From Ruminococcaceae bacterium UBA1865 (GTDB lineage: Bacteria > Bacillota > Clostridia > Oscillospirales > Acutalibacteraceae): DNA of 6,778 nucleotides. Numbering within the stretch: position 1 is the first letter of the stretch; each line of letters starts with the position of its first letter. The notes below the pieces were generated by a model. It had not been told where the DNA came from. It worked only from the letters and a program-made list of their open reading frames with translations, and ran no database searches. A program made the translations under genes and the position numbers. Below, piece after piece: positions 6,635 to 6,778 of this stretch. Where the stretch lies: the NCBI GenBank assembly GCA_002338255.1, contig DDHX01000054.1, positions 1,501 through 8,278 of the forward strand. The letters are read 5' to 3'.

Positions 6635-6778
6635 AACATCAGTCCTTAATCAACATTTTTCCTATTTTAACCTTCATATTATACCTTTAGAGACAATATG
6701 AATAGTTCTAATTCGTAAATATTATATGAATAGAATATAAAATATCATATTACTCTACAATTAAAATGTATATTTCAA
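6635..6778 (-). promoter_or_regulatory. AT-rich upstream region of the LytR-CpsA-Psr gene, with candidate -10 boxes
   Basis: This 144-base stretch holds no gene and is much richer in A and T than the coding sequence. A perfect TATAAT lies at 6683-6678 on the minus strand, about 45 bases before the GTG start, but its -35 region (around 6701-6706) is poor. A second TATAAT occurs farther upstream near 6721-6726, also with a weak -35. Promoter activity somewhere here is likely because no gene is visible immediately upstream; the exact element is uncertain. An activator or alternative sigma factor might compensate for the weak -35. Confidence 0.4.
6696..6733. repeat. Pair of 10-bp direct repeats upstream of the LytR-CpsA-Psr gene
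   Basis: ATATGAATAG occurs at 6696-6705 and again at 6724-6733, start-to-start 28 bases apart. The pair lies just upstream of the best TATAAT (6678-6683), where an activator could bind. Because the region is AT-rich, chance identity cannot be ruled out. Confidence 0.4.

Overview
The window reads as ordinary core chromosome of a low- to mid-GC Gram-positive bacterium, most likely a member of the Clostridia. An Oscillospirales/Ruminococcaceae-type source is my guess rather than something proven. Three things point this way. The gene order is a reduced version of the Bacillus subtilis yaaO-tmk-darA-yaaR-holB-ricT-yabA-yabB-yazA-rsmI cluster. There is a clostridial-type 2[4Fe-4S] ferredoxin. There is also a LytR-CpsA-Psr cell-wall ligase. 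Every gene I can support lies on the minus strand, so transcription runs from the right end of the window to the left.

From right to left: an AT-rich upstream region (6635-6778) precedes a LytR-CpsA-Psr protein (5567-6634, GTG start), which ends in a strong intrinsic terminator (5519-5551). Almost touching that terminator is a pyridoxal-phosphate Orn/Lys/Arg-family decarboxylase (4218-5501). The cyclic-di-AMP receptor DarA (3818-4141) follows and overlaps the DNA polymerase III delta-prime gene holB (2955-3821) by ATGA. A 135-bp gap with no gene separates holB from ricT (1950-2819), a PSP1-domain protein. Next is a small ferredoxin gene (1698-1868) with its own extended -10 promoter and its own terminator. 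Last come trmN6 (861-1616) and rsmI (1-864, running off the left edge), again joined by an ATGA overlap.

The genes serve different jobs: wall-polymer attachment, amino-acid decarboxylation, second-messenger sensing, clamp loading, RNA processing/biofilm control, electron transfer, tRNA modification and 16S rRNA modification. Their association is a conserved syntenic habit of Firmicutes, not an evident pathway. Compared with B. subtilis, tmk, yaaR, yabA and yazA are absent from their usual positions, and a ferredoxin gene sits where yabA would be.

I found no mobile element, CRISPR array, tRNA or rRNA gene, and no convincing undescribed system. The points most worth a second look are the two terminators placed directly before downstream ribosome binding sites, the self-contained ferredoxin unit inserted beside ricT, the missing Shine-Dalgarno at holB, and a repeated 10-bp motif upstream of the LytR-CpsA-Psr gene.
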